NCBI GenBank assembly: GCA_023259055.1
Contig: JAHFQZ010000003.1
Location: 62,001-126,000, forward strand
Direction of reading: 5' to 3'
Origin: Nitrosomonadales bacterium
GTDB taxonomy: Bacteria > Pseudomonadota > Gammaproteobacteria > Burkholderiales > Gallionellaceae
Length of the DNA: 64,000 nucleotides
Position numbers and translations under genes: made by a program. The notes under the pieces were generated by a model. It ran no database searches. It was not told the origin of the DNA and saw only the letters and a program-made list of their open reading frames with translations. Each line of letters begins with the position of its first letter. Positions within the stretch are counted from its first letter, which is position 1. Below are positions 8,483-17,538 of the stretch, in pieces.

Positions 8483-9841
8483 CTATCGCATCCGGTTGAC
8501 CGCTTCTTCCACGCGCTCCACTGCGATAATCTCCATGCCCGGAATCTTTTGCTTGGGCGCGTTCGCCTTGGGAATAATGGCCTGCGTGAAGCCCAGCTTG
8601 GCGGCTTCACGAAGGCGTTCCTGACCGCGCTGCACCGGGCGCACTTCACCCGCCAGTCCGACTTCGCCGAACACCACCAGCTTTTCCGGGAGCGGCTTGT
8701 TGCGCAGAGATGAGACCATCGCGAGGATCACTGCAAGGTCGGCGCCCGGCTCGGTGATCTTCACGCCGCCCACTGCGTTGATGAATACATCCTGATCAAA
8801 ACAGGCAATGCCCGCATGACGGTGCAACACCGCGAGCAGCATCGCCAGACGGTTCTGCTCCAGACCCAGCGACAGCCGCCGCACGTTCGGTGAGTGCGCT
8901 TCGTCGAGCAAGGCCTGTATCTCAACCAGCAGCGGGCGCGTGCCTTCCTGCGTGACCATCACGCACGAACCGGCGACCTGCTGACCGTGTTGCGACAGGA
9001 ACAACGCGGATGGGTTGCTCACTTCGCGCAAGCCCTTCTCGGTCATCGCGAACACGCCGAGCTCGTTCACCGCGCCAAAGCGGTTCTTGAATGCACGGAT
9101 CAGGCGGAAGCTGGAATGGGTGTCACCCTCGAAATACAGTACCGTATCGACGATATGCTCCAGCACACGAGGCCCGGCGAGCGCGCCTTCCTTGGTGACA
9201 TGGCCGACCAGGATGATCGTGATATTGCTACTCTTGGCGATGCGCGTTAGTTGCGCTGCGCATTCGCGCACTTGCGCCACCGAGCCGGGCGCGGAGGTGA
9301 GCTGCTCGGAGTAGACGGTCTGGATCGAGTCGATCACCACCACGTCCGGCTTTTCTGCCGCGATGGTGGCCTGGATTTTCTCTAACTGGATCTCCGGCAG
9401 CAGGCGCAGGCTGCGCGCATCCAGCGACAGGCGCTTGGCGCGCAGCGCGATCTGCTGCGCAGATTCTTCGCCGCTGACGTACAGGGTGTTTTGTTGTTTG
9501 GACAAATGCGCCAGCACTTGCAGCAGCAGCGTGGACTTGCCGATGCCCGGATCGCCGCCAATAAGCACCACCGCGCCCGACACCAGTCCGCCGCCCAGCA
9601 CACGGTCGAATTCCTCGATGCCGGTCGGCGTGCGCGGCACTTCGGCGGCTTCTACTTCGGAGAGCAACTGCACCTTGCCGCTTGCTGCCAGTGCGCTGAA
9701 ACGGTTGCCGCCCTTGACGATCGGCTCCGCGACCGACTCGATCAGCGTGTTCCACTCCATGCAATGCGGGCACTGCCCCTGCCACTTCGGCGTCTGCCCG
9801 CCGCACTCCGTGCAGGAATAAATCGTTTTTGCTTTTGCCAT
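8483..9841 (-). CDS. radA: DNA repair protein RadA
   Basis: RadA is a RecA-related, DnaB-like ATPase that promotes branch migration during recombination. The 452-residue protein has the N-terminal zinc finger with Cys10, Cys13, Cys24 and Cys27, a Walker A motif GGDPGIGKST near residue 96, the RadA-specific KNRFG motif near 250, and a Lon-protease-like C-terminal domain. Length is normal for the family. AAAGG precedes the ATG. The neighbouring genes are separated by gaps, so it appears to be monocistronic. Confidence 0.97.
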   Translation of the reverse strand: MAKAKTIYSCTECGGQTPKWQGQCPHCMEWNTLIESVAEPIVKGGNRFSALAASGKVQLLSEVEAAEVPRTPTGIEEFDRVLGGGLVSGAVVLIGGDPGIGKSTLLLQVLAHLSKQQNTLYVSGEESAQQIALRAKRLSLDARSLRLLPEIQLEKIQATIAAEKPDVVVIDSIQTVYSEQLTSAPGSVAQVRECAAQLTRIAKSSNITIILVGHVTKEGALAGPRVLEHIVDTVLYFEGDTHSSFRLIRAFKNRFGAVNELGVFAMTEKGLREVSNPSALFLSQHGQQVAGSCVMVTQEGTRPLLVEIQALLDEAHSPNVRRLSLGLEQNRLAMLLAVLHRHAGIACFDQDVFINAVGGVKITEPGADLAVILAMVSSLRNKPLPEKLVVFGEVGLAGEVRPVQRGQERLREAAKLGFTQAIIPKANAPKQKIPGMEIIAVERVEEAVNRMR

Positions 9842-9910
9842 GACTACCTTTTATTTGGTACGTTCTGAAATATTATCGGTCACTGCATAAACCTTGAAAC
9901 AGCGTTTGAA

Positions 9911-10049
9911 TCCGCAGATTACCCAGATCCACAGGATTTCATGGCTGCTACCCATTATTTAATTTTGGATAATCTGCGTAATCTGATGTAACTACTAGCC
10001 ATTCGACTATGCTGGCAAAAACGCCAACCAATTCGCTGGTTATGCGGAC
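9911..10049. repeat. Composite inverted-repeat element (simple arm plus hairpin), copy A
   Basis: The element starts TCCGCAGATTACCC and ends TTATGCGGACA, so its ends carry the inverted TCCGCA/TGCGGA. The left part (to about 9990) matches the simple element, and the right part (9996-10042) is a 47-nt imperfect hairpin starting TAGCCATTCGACT. The same composite with the same junction is at 15099-15232 in the opposite orientation. It fills the gap between radA and the next gene. Confidence 0.85.
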
Positions 10050-10088
10050 AACTGATTTTTCAAGTTTTAAGCATTGAAAAAGAAATGC

Positions 10089-10709
10089 CTATCTGCCAAG
10101 TAATCCCTGTTCAACCATCGTGTTTACCATGATACCGATGTACGATTTTATGAGACTCTTGTCTGAATCGCTTATCACAGTTTCGGACGAGGTAGCCCAG
10201 ACAAGTTTGTCATTTTTGGTTTCGTACAGATTGGTTTCGATGACCGCATATTCGCTCTCGGCAATATAGCCCGGCGAGTAAATGTACCGGTAGCCATAAC
10301 CGTAATAGTCCGGCCATGTGCCGTAATATGGCGGAGGATAATAAGCGGTGCCTGGCACGTAGACTTGTACCGTCTTTTTGCCTACCAGTCGCGTGATGAG
10401 CACCGTATCCGCTCCCAGCTCTTTCACTTTTGCCGCAATCGCCGCTTGGTCATCCTGCTGCCTGTCGGGAATAACGGTATAGCTCGCAATTGCTTCCGTG
10501 CCCCGGGCTTTGAGCTGCAGGGCGAACTCGTCTTCGAACAGTCTCCTGTTCAGCGGGTTTTTGGCAACCCCGATGACCATGATTCTTGCGGGCCGCGATT
10601 GATATGAAGGGTCTTTCCAGATTGCGTTGACCTGTGTCGTGGCACATGAGGTGATCAGTGCCGCGACGAGAAGCAATAAACCGAATGGTTTGTGGGGGGA
10701 CAGTAACAT
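10089..10709 (-). CDS. Putative lipoprotein, DUF4136-like
   Basis: This 206-residue protein has a lipoprotein signal peptide ending in the lipobox LITSC (Cys near 22), so it is probably anchored in the outer membrane. The mature part (VNAIWKDPSYQ, RIMVIGVAKNPLNRRLFEDEF, KELGADTVLITRLV) resembles the DUF4136 class of bacterial lipoproteins. A Tyr/Pro-rich stretch follows (residues about 120-150, for example YYPPPYYGTWPDYYGYGY). Its function is unknown. GGAGGA seven bases before the ATG supports the start. Confidence 0.75.
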   Translation of the reverse strand: MLLSPHKPFGLLLLVAALITSCATTQVNAIWKDPSYQSRPARIMVIGVAKNPLNRRLFEDEFALQLKARGTEAIASYTVIPDRQQDDQAAIAAKVKELGADTVLITRLVGKKTVQVYVPGTAYYPPPYYGTWPDYYGYGYRYIYSPGYIAESEYAVIETNLYETKNDKLVWATSSETVISDSDKSLIKSYIGIMVNTMVEQGLLGR

Positions 10710-10804
10710 TTTTTGTTCCTCCTTCAGTTTGCACAGATGCGTGAAGCATACGCCAGTTCGTCATGTCAGGCCATATCACGCGTTCGCTCAAAATTGTGGA
10801 GCAA

Positions 10805-11215
10805 CTAGCGAGACGGATATATCCAGTGAAAAATGACGTACGGAGCAAAAGCGACCCAAGTCAACAGAAGCACCCAAATGCAGCCATTCAGCAAATCATA
10901 ATTGGCCAGCAATTCCGGCCAAGGGTGTCCTGCTGCGAAATGAAAGAACAGGAATTCGAAAGCCGCAGTGAGTGCCATCCAGAAAAAACCGATGAGCAAT
11001 GCCTGGCGTGCTGAAGACGGCGGCCAAAACTTGAAGAATACAAAGATCATCAAGCCAAGCAAGACTATACCGCTCACGGTGGAAAGCTGGTGCGCGTGCA
11101 GCTCGGAAAGATATTTGTCGTAGGTGAAGTCGCGCAAGGCACCATTGGCGACGGAAACAAGCAGCATCACGAACCAAATCAGAATATTTCGTGACATTCT
11201 GCTTCTGGATTTCAT
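10805..11215 (-). CDS. Hypothetical four-helix membrane protein
   Basis: I do not recognise this 136-residue family. It shows four hydrophobic segments, near residues 9-26, 43-62, 70-92 and 108-130, with a charged loop RDFTYDKYLSELHAHQ after the first. Met7 is an alternative start; neither has a clear ribosome-binding site. It lies about 95 bases upstream of the putative lipoprotein gene on the same strand and could be co-transcribed with it. Confidence 0.7.
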   Translation of the reverse strand: MKSRSRMSRNILIWFVMLLVSVANGALRDFTYDKYLSELHAHQLSTVSGIVLLGLMIFVFFKFWPPSSARQALLIGFFWMALTAAFEFLFFHFAAGHPWPELLANYDLLNGCIWVLLLTWVAFAPYVIFHWIYPSR

Positions 11216-11392
11216 TTTACGTCAGGAAGTTTTTTGTAGATGGGGTGCAGCAAAGCCAGGAATAATGCTGTCCAGCCTGCAGGGAAGTGGAGTGGACACT
11301 GAAAAGTGTTATTCACAGAAAACTTCCAGCACTGTGAATTACGGAAAATATTATTTTAATTGCACACAAGCAAACCCATTCAGCATTGGGAA

Positions 11393-12484
11393 TCATTTTT
11401 TTGACGGCGTAATCATCCTTCTGTCGCCTGTATTCTGTCTTCTGTCCAAAAGGTCTGGATAGGTTTGACCGGTATTTGTCCTTCTGTCACTGATCCTTTT
11501 GCGCCGTTCTTCCACTTGTTGTTTCCGGTCATCGGCTGCCTGGGAAGTTTGTTCGGAGCCCGCTGTCGTTGGCGGTGTGCGCTGCAACATGCCGATGTCG
11601 CCATTGTTGGCGGCAACGTATTCCGCAAACAGGATATTTCTCTCAAGCGCCTCAAGGTAAAGATTTTGCCCTCCAAAATGTTTTTCGGCATAGCGATAAG
11701 CGCCATTCAGGGTTTCATTCAGGCGTTTTTTTGCGCCTCGATAAAATCCCGGGGTTTTAATTACCAGGTCTTGCGGGGATGCAAAAATAACCTGCTCATT
11801 GCCGTGTTCGTCACGTTTTCTTGCGATACCGCCCAGAACGAACTCGGTGTACAGCCGGTCATGGCATTTTTCGAGGTAACAGCGATCCGACATTTGCGCC
11901 AGTATGTCTGCTGAAGCAACCAGATTGCCGATGGCCTGATATGCGGGCGAAGGCACTTGGATACGATCTACCGGAATTTCATAGCCGGTGTAATGCACCA
12001 CTTGCGCAGCTGTTTCTGCCAGAGTGCCCATTCCCGATTCCTTCAGGTATTTCTTCAGTAGTTCCTCGCCTCGTGAAACATGAACCATTGTGAATTCCGC
12101 GCCGTGCATGTTATCTTCTATACCACGTTTGCGCAGATAACCACTGTCGTGAAACAACGCCAGCAAAATGCCAAAAACAAATAGCTCTTCACCAAGCGAA
12201 TCGCCTTTCTTTTGCGAACGCTCGTAACCGTCTATCAAGCGGGCGCTGGCCAGCGTTACGTCCATAGTGTGCTGTAAATCGTGATAGCCGGTATCACATG
12301 CCACATAGCCCGGAAGCTCGCCGCGATAAAGCTGGGAAATGTGGTTTATTGCGCGCCTGAGGGCGGTGACAGGGGCGTTGGGAAAGAGATTGAGGAAAAT
12401 ATCTTCTATAGCGTCACCAACCGAAATAGAATCGGTTACGTTGACGGTGTTGGTTACATCAAAGTTGTTTCGACGAAATTGCAT
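11393..12484 (-). CDS. HD-domain phosphohydrolase-like protein
   Basis: This 363-residue protein contains an HD-superfamily metal-binding core: His in YHDLQHTMDV (near 82-88), the HD pair in LLALFHDSGYLR (near 130), then HGAEFTMVHVS and HYTGYE. Such proteins are often cyclic-nucleotide or nucleotide phosphohydrolases, and the substrate is not evident. The C-terminus is a charged tail with repeated DRR motifs (KRISDRR, DLLDRRQNTGDRR), which I cannot assign. The gene stands alone on the minus strand, divergent from leuC. Confidence 0.8.
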   Translation of the reverse strand: MQFRRNNFDVTNTVNVTDSISVGDAIEDIFLNLFPNAPVTALRRAINHISQLYRGELPGYVACDTGYHDLQHTMDVTLASARLIDGYERSQKKGDSLGEELFVFGILLALFHDSGYLRKRGIEDNMHGAEFTMVHVSRGEELLKKYLKESGMGTLAETAAQVVHYTGYEIPVDRIQVPSPAYQAIGNLVASADILAQMSDRCYLEKCHDRLYTEFVLGGIARKRDEHGNEQVIFASPQDLVIKTPGFYRGAKKRLNETLNGAYRYAEKHFGGQNLYLEALERNILFAEYVAANNGDIGMLQRTPPTTAGSEQTSQAADDRKQQVEERRKRISDRRTNTGQTYPDLLDRRQNTGDRRMITPSKK

Positions 12485-12731
12485 ACTTTGAGTGTTCTAC
12501 TTGGCAGGCAAGTTTATGTGGAGCCAATTTGAATTATATGTTCATCTTATCGTAAATTTTCAAGGAAATATGGACTTTTTGTTACAGGAAGTCAGGCGCA
12601 TGATTTTTTTAATCCGCTAATCTGTAGCTGTAGAGCTTGGAGGCCTATGCCAAGCAACTTAGTGTTGTGGCATAATTATACGTTCTTAAAATCAAGTTCA
12701 AGTAAGCGAAAAACATGGCAAGCAAAACAAC

Positions 12732-14135
12732 ATGAGCGCGCAAACCCTTTACGACAAACTCTGGAATGCTCACGTGGTGCGGCAGGAAGCCGATGGCACC
12801 GCGTTGATTTATATCGACCGCCATCTGGTGCATGAAGTGACCAGCCCGCAGGCGTTCGAGGGGCTGAAGCTGGCCGGGCGCAAGATGTGGCGCACTGCTT
12901 CGATCCTTGCAGTGGCCGACCACAATGTGCCGACAACCGGGCGGGCGCTGGGCATCGCCGACCCTATAGCGCGCTTGCAGGTGGAGACGCTTGACAGTAA
13001 TTGCGCGGAGTACGGTGTTAACGAGTTCAGGATGAACGATGTGCGCCAAGGCATCGTGCATGTGATCGGGCCAGAGCAGGGCGCGACCTTGCCCGGCATG
13101 ACGGTGGTGTGCGGCGATTCGCATACCAGCACGCACGGCGCATTCGCCGCCTTGGCGTTTGGCATCGGCACCTCCGAAGTTGAACATGTGATGGCAACGC
13201 AATGTCTGCTGATGAAAAAATCCAAAGCTATGCAGGTGGTAGTCGAGGGTGCATTGGGCAGGGGCGTGACCGCAAAGGACATCGCGCTGGCATTGATCGG
13301 CAAGATCGGCACGGCGGGCGGCACAGGCTTCGCGATAGAATTTTCCGGCAGTACGATACGCGGCTTGTCGATGGAAGGGCGCATGACGCTATGCAACATG
13401 GCAATCGAGGCGGGCGCACGTGCGGGCATGATCGCGGCGGACGAAACGACAATCGCCTATCTCAAGGGTCGTCCGTTTGCACCGCAAGGCGCGGTATGGG
13501 ACAGGGCGGTGGTTTACTGGCGCACGCTGCACAGTGACGATGGCGCGCAGTTCGATAAAGTGATTAAACTGGATGCCGTACAGATCAGGCCGCAAGTGAC
13601 TTGGGGGACATCTCCGGAAATGGTGGTTGCGGTGGACGGGCGCGTACCCGATCCTGCGACCATGATCGATGCGGTCAAGCGCGAGGGCGCGGAACGCGCA
13701 CTGCGCTACATGGGGCTGGTGGCGAATACGCCGATCACGGAAATCAAGATCGACAAGGTATTCATTGGTTCTTGCACCAATGCGCGTATTGAGGATTTAC
13801 GTGCCGCGGCGGCGATTGCGCGCGGCAAGCACGTTGCGGCGAACGTGAAGCTGGCGATGGTAGTGCCAGGCTCCGGCCTGGTGAAGCAGCAGGCTGAGCA
13901 TGAGGGACTCGACAGGATATTTATCGCAGCGGGCTTCGAGTGGCGCGATCCGGGTTGTTCGATGTGCCTGGCGATGAACGACGACCGGCTCTCGCCGGGC
14001 GAGCGTTGCGCTTCGACTTCCAACCGCAATTTCGAAGGGCGGCAGGGGCCGGGCGGGCGCACCCATCTGGTGAGCCCGGAGATGGCCGCGGCGGCCGCGA
14101 TTGCCGGGCATTTTGTCGATGTGAGCAAAAGATGA
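12732..14135 (+). CDS. leuC: 3-isopropylmalate dehydratase large subunit
   Basis: LeuC with LeuD isomerises 2-isopropylmalate to 3-isopropylmalate in leucine synthesis. The 467-residue aconitase-family protein carries the 4Fe-4S ligands in [13 protein letters not shown] (near 347) and [11 protein letters not shown] (near 407 and 410), and the substrate region [11 protein letters not shown]. It opens the leuC-leuD-leuB cluster. The upstream 247 bases contain a small hairpin, GCTTGG...CCAAGC, at about 12635-12655, but I see no leader peptide rich in leucine codons. Confidence 0.98.
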   Translation: MSAQTLYDKLWNAHVVRQEADGTALIYIDRHLVHEVTSPQAFEGLKLAGRKMWRTASILAVADHNVPTTGRALGIADPIARLQVETLDSNCAEYGVNEFRMNDVRQGIVHVIGPEQGATLPGMTVVCGDSHTSTHGAFAALAFGIGTSEVEHVMATQCLLMKKSKAMQVVVEGALGRGVTAKDIALALIGKIGTAGGTGFAIEFSGSTIRGLSMEGRMTLCNMAIEAGARAGMIAADETTIAYLKGRPFAPQGAVWDRAVVYWRTLHSDDGAQFDKVIKLDAVQIRPQVTWGTSPEMVVAVDGRVPDPATMIDAVKREGAERALRYMGLVANTPITEIKIDKVFIGSCTNARIEDLRAAAAIARGKHVAANVKLAMVVPGSGLVKQQAEHEGLDRIFIAAGFEWRDPGCSMCLAMNDDRLSPGERCASTSNRNFEGRQGPGGRTHLVSPEMAAAAAIAGHFVDVSKR

Positions 14136-14146
14136 AAGGAGCGCGC

Positions 14147-14449
14147 ATGAAGAAGATAGCGATTTTGTTGATGACACTGGGTGTGCTTGCTGGCAGCAAC
14201 GTGTTTGCCGATGACAGCGTCGATCGTGCCGGCAAGGGAATCAGGAAAGGCGGCGAAGCAGCGGCCAAGGGTATAGAGAAGGGCGGCAAAGCGGCAGCCA
14301 AGGGTATAGAGAAGGGCGCAAAAGCAGCTGAACCAGCTATCCAGAAGGGCGGTAAGGCGGCAGTCAAAGGTGTTAAGAAGGGCGGCGAGTGGTTGGGCCG
14401 CGGTCTTAAGAAAACGGGTGAAAAGCTGGAAAAGGCAGGCAAAGAATAA
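14147..14449 (+). CDS. Small exported Lys/Gly/Ala protein with 11-residue repeats
   Basis: This 100-residue protein sits between leuC and leuD. The ATG at 14147 is chosen because AAGGAG lies six bases upstream; it starts 11 bases after the leuC stop, and its TAA shares a base with the leuD ATG. Residues 1-21 form a signal peptide ([21 protein letters not shown]) without a lipobox Cys. The mature part is about six tandem 11-residue units such as [11 protein letters not shown], strongly basic and potentially amphipathic. Entericidin-like small genes occupy this slot in other betaproteobacteria, but the lipoprotein Cys is missing here. A link to leucine synthesis is not implied. Confidence 0.8.
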   Translation: MKKIAILLMTLGVLAGSNVFADDSVDRAGKGIRKGGEAAAKGIEKGGKAAAKGIEKGAKAAEPAIQKGGKAAVKGVKKGGEWLGRGLKKTGEKLEKAGKE

Positions 14450-15087
14450 TGCATAAATTTACCGTATTGGATGGCTTGGTCATGCCGTTGGATCGCGCCA
14501 ACGTGGATACCGATGCGATCATCCCCAAACAATTTTTGAAGTCGATCAAGCGTTCCGGTTTCGGCCCGAATGCGTTCGACGAATGGCGTTACCTTGATCA
14601 CGGCGAGCCGGGCATGGACAACAGCAAGCGCCCGCTTAATCCCGATTTCGTGCTGAACCAGCCGCGTTACCACGGGGCTCAGATCCTGCTGGCGCGCGAA
14701 AATTTCGGCTGCGGCAGTTCGCGCGAACACGCTCCCTGGGCGCTGGAAGACTACGGTTTCCGCGCCATCATCGCGCCGAGTTTCGCCGACATCTTTTTCA
14801 ACAACTGCTTCAAGAACGGCCTGTTGCCGATCCACCTGGCGGCAGAACAGGTAGAGGCGCTGTTCAAGGCAGTGGAGGCGATGCCGGGTTACCGTTTGAA
14901 AATTGATTTGGAGCGGCAAAGCATCACCGCGCCAGACGGCACGGTGTACCAGTTCGAAGTGGAGGCGTTCCGCAAGCATTGCCTGTTGAACGGGCTGGAC
15001 GACATCGGCCTGACGTTGCAGCACGTGGATGAGATCAAGGCTTACGAGGCGAAGCATCAAGCGGCGCAGCCGTGGCTGTATGCCTGA
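14449..15087 (+). CDS. leuD: 3-isopropylmalate dehydratase small subunit
   Basis: LeuD supplies the swivel domain of isopropylmalate isomerase. The 212-residue length and motifs ([15 protein letters not shown] near 20-35, [16 protein letters not shown] near 84-100, [16 protein letters not shown]) are typical. Its ATG overlaps the stop of the small repeat-protein gene (TAATG), indicating translational coupling within the leu operon. Confidence 0.98.
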   Translation: MHKFTVLDGLVMPLDRANVDTDAIIPKQFLKSIKRSGFGPNAFDEWRYLDHGEPGMDNSKRPLNPDFVLNQPRYHGAQILLARENFGCGSSREHAPWALEDYGFRAIIAPSFADIFFNNCFKNGLLPIHLAAEQVEALFKAVEAMPGYRLKIDLERQSITAPDGTVYQFEVEAFRKHCLLNGLDDIGLTLQHVDEIKAYEAKHQAAQPWLYA

Positions 15088-15098
15088 TTCAAAATACT

Positions 15099-15232
15099 TA
15101 TCCGCATAACCAGCGACTTGGCTGGTGTTTTTTGCCAGCCTAGTCGAATGGCTAGTAGTTGCATTAGATTACACAGATTTACGCAGATTGAACTGGAGGT
15201 TTTAATCTGTGAAATTTGCGTAATCTGCGGAT
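15099..15232. repeat. Composite inverted-repeat element, copy B
   Basis: This is the same composite as at 9911-10049 but inverted. Its ends are TATCCGCA and TGCGGATA, an eight-base perfect inverted repeat. The hairpin part is 15107-15154 and the simple part is 15163-15232. The junction (TAGTAGTTGCATTAGATTAC) is nearly identical to that of copy A on the other strand, which indicates that both parts moved or were copied together. It lies between leuD and leuB. Confidence 0.85.
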
Positions 15233-15265
15233 AAAAAGGTTTAACTTTTGAGAATGGAAACGTAA

Positions 15266-16345
15266 ATGAAAATCGCAGTATTGCCGGGTGACGGCATCGG
15301 CCCGGAGATTGTCACGCAAGCAGTGAAAGTGCTGGAAGCATTGCGTAGCGATGGCCTGAAGATTGAGATGGAGTATGCACATATCGGCGGTGCAGGATAT
15401 GACGCGGCGGGCGATCCGTTTCCGCCTGCGACTGAAAAACTGGCTCTAGCAGCCGATGCGGTGCTGCTCGGTGCGGTAGGCGGTTACCAATACGACACCC
15501 TGCCGCGCCCGATGCGCCCGGAGCAAGGTCTGCTGCGTATCCGCAAGGGTTTGGGATTATTCGCCAATCTGCGCCCTGCGCTGGTGTACCCTGAGTTGGC
15601 AAATGCATCCAGCCTGAAACCAGAACTGGTTGCCGGGCTGGATATCATGATCCTGCGCGAACTGACCGGCGACATTTATTTCGGCCAGCCGCGCGGCATT
15701 CGTACAATGGACAACGGCGAACGGCAGGGCTTCGACACCATGCTGTACAGCGAGTCGGAAATCCGCCGCGTGGCGCATGTCGGCTTCCAGATTGCGCTGA
15801 AACGTGCCGGTAAAAATGGTCATGGAAAACTGTGTTCGGTGGACAAGGCCAATGTGCTGGATACCAGCATGTTCTGGCGCGAAATCGTCACCGAGGTGGC
15901 GAAGGAATATCCGGCAGTCGCGCTGTCGCACATGTACGTTGATAATGCCGCCATGCAACTGGTGCGCGCGCCCAAGCAGTTCGACGTGATTTTGACCGGT
16001 AATATCTTCGGTGACATTCTTTCCGACGAGGCGTCGATGCTGACCGGCTCGATCGGTATGTTGCCGTCCGCCTCACTGGATGCGAACAACAAGGGCCTGT
16101 ATGAACCGTGCCACGGTTCTGCGCCAGATATTGCGGGCAAAGATATCGCCAATCCGCTGGCGACCATCCTGTCGGTGGCGATGATGATGCGCTACACTTT
16201 TGCGCGCGAAGATATCGCGCAGCGCATTGAAACGGCGGTGCGCAAGACGCTGCAACAGGGTTTGCGCACTGGGGATATCGCCGAAGCAGATATGCAAAAA
16301 ATCGGCTGCGCGGCGATGGGCGACGCGGTGGTAAAGGGCTTGTAG
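15266..16345 (+). CDS. leuB: 3-isopropylmalate dehydrogenase
   Basis: LeuB oxidises and decarboxylates 3-isopropylmalate using NAD+. The 359-residue sequence has the family motifs GDGIGPEI (7-14), [11 protein letters not shown] (near 130), the Lys/Asp active-site region [13 protein letters not shown] and [21 protein letters not shown], and [10 protein letters not shown]. It is separated from leuD by the composite repeat, so it may have its own transcript. Confidence 0.98.
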   Translation: MKIAVLPGDGIGPEIVTQAVKVLEALRSDGLKIEMEYAHIGGAGYDAAGDPFPPATEKLALAADAVLLGAVGGYQYDTLPRPMRPEQGLLRIRKGLGLFANLRPALVYPELANASSLKPELVAGLDIMILRELTGDIYFGQPRGIRTMDNGERQGFDTMLYSESEIRRVAHVGFQIALKRAGKNGHGKLCSVDKANVLDTSMFWREIVTEVAKEYPAVALSHMYVDNAAMQLVRAPKQFDVILTGNIFGDILSDEASMLTGSIGMLPSASLDANNKGLYEPCHGSAPDIAGKDIANPLATILSVAMMMRYTFAREDIAQRIETAVRKTLQQGLRTGDIAEADMQKIGCAAMGDAVVKGL

Positions 16346-16410
16346 CCTGCAGCTGGCGTAGCTAAGCGGGGGTTTGCTACTCGCTACAAGCTACAGGCTG
16401 CCAGTTTAAA
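16336..16410. repeat. Imperfect inverted repeat between leuB and asd
   Basis: The end of leuB (GGCTTGTAGC) is inversely matched by GCTACAAGCTA around 16382-16392, with further related words (GTAGCCTGCAG, CTACAGGCTGC) nested inside. The structure overlaps the leuB stop codon. It could be a transcript-end structure or a degenerate dispersed repeat; no clear U-run follows. Confidence 0.4.
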
Positions 16411-16427
16411 TATTTGAGAGGAAAAAA

Positions 16428-17450
16428 ATGAGCAAGCAATACGACGTATGTATTTTAGGCGCGACCGGCGCGGTAGGCGAGGCGATGTTGTCCATCCTGG
16501 AACAGCGAAAGTTTCCGGTGCGCAATCTTTATCCGCTGGCTTCCAGCCGTTCGGCGGGTTCCACGGTGCGCTTCAACGGCAAGGAACTTGCCGTTATTGA
16601 TGTGGAAGACTTCGATTTTTCCAAGACACAAATCGGCCTGTTTTCGGCGGGTGGCAGCGTGTCGGAAAAATACGCGCCGCTCGCCGCGGCAGCCGGTTGC
16701 GTGGTGATCGACAACACCGCGCACTTCCGCTATGACCGCGATATTCCGCTTGTGGTGCCGGAAGTGAATCCGCATGCGATAGCGCAATACAAGAACCGCG
16801 GCATCATTGCCAATCCGAATTGTTCCACCATCCAGATGTTGGTGGCGCTAAAGCCGATCAAGGATGCGGTTGGTATCACGCGCATCAACGTGGCGACTTA
16901 CCAGGCGGTATCCGGCACCGGCAAGGAGGCGATCGAGGAATTGTCCAGCCAGACACGCGCGCTTTTCAACCATCAGGATGTGACGGTCGAGGTATACCCG
17001 AAGCGCATCGCCTTTAACGTGTTGCCACAGATCGATGTGTTCATGGAAAACGGCTACACCAAAGAGGAAATGAAGATGGTGTGGGAGACCCGCAAGATCA
17101 TGGAGGACGACAGCATCATGGTGAATCCGACTGCAGTGCGAGTGCCAGTGTTCTACGGACACTCCGAAGCGGTGCATATCGAAACCCGCAGGAAGATTAC
17201 TGCAGCCGAGGCGCGCGCCTTGCTGGAAAAGGCTCCGGGCGTGATCGTCATGGATAAACGCGAACCGGGCGGCTACCCGACTCCGATCGAAGCGGCTGGC
17301 AACGATGCGACTTACGTCGGGCGCATCCGCGAGGACATATCGCATCCGTTGGGCTTGAATCTGTGGGTCGTAAGCGATAATGTGCGCAAGGGGGCGGCGT
17401 TAAATAGTGTGCAGATTGCGGAGATTTTGATTGCGAAATACCTCGATTGA
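16428..17450 (+). CDS. asd: Aspartate-semialdehyde dehydrogenase
   Basis: Asd reduces aspartyl phosphate to the semialdehyde, the branch point for lysine/diaminopimelate, threonine and methionine. The 340-residue protein begins with the NADP motif GATGAVGEAML (10-20), has the catalytic Cys in NPNCSTIQM near residue 130 and the substrate His region VFYGHSEAVHIET near 240. AGAGGAAA precedes the ATG. Between leuB and asd lies a hairpin-rich spacer. Confidence 0.97.
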   Translation: MSKQYDVCILGATGAVGEAMLSILEQRKFPVRNLYPLASSRSAGSTVRFNGKELAVIDVEDFDFSKTQIGLFSAGGSVSEKYAPLAAAAGCVVIDNTAHFRYDRDIPLVVPEVNPHAIAQYKNRGIIANPNCSTIQMLVALKPIKDAVGITRINVATYQAVSGTGKEAIEELSSQTRALFNHQDVTVEVYPKRIAFNVLPQIDVFMENGYTKEEMKMVWETRKIMEDDSIMVNPTAVRVPVFYGHSEAVHIETRRKITAAEARALLEKAPGVIVMDKREPGGYPTPIEAAGNDATYVGRIREDISHPLGLNLWVVSDNVRKGAALNSVQIAEILIAKYLD

Positions 17451-17476
17451 TACATAATGCGAAGAATTTTATTAGC

Positions 17477-17505
17477 TTGTGCTTATAACTCTTTGATGTT
17501 ATTTT
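17477..17505 (+). promoter_or_regulatory. Possible sigma-70 promoter for fimV
   Basis: TTGTGC and TATTTT are separated by 17 bases. If real, transcription would begin near 17512, which rules out the TTG at 17509 as the fimV start and leaves the GTG at 17539 or the ATG at 17644. The match is partial. Confidence 0.3.
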
Positions 17506-17538
17506 GTATTGTCCAATAAATGTGTTGAGGGTGATGGC

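Noticed and set aside
12485..12731. Possible leucine attenuator before leuC
   Set aside because: There is a small hairpin but no leader frame with leucine codons and no U-run.
13921..15060. Minus-strand frame of 379 codons across leuC, the small repeat gene and leuD
   Set aside because: It is antisense to three well-supported genes, and its Pro/Ala/Ser-rich middle is just the reverse of the Lys/Gly/Ala repeat.
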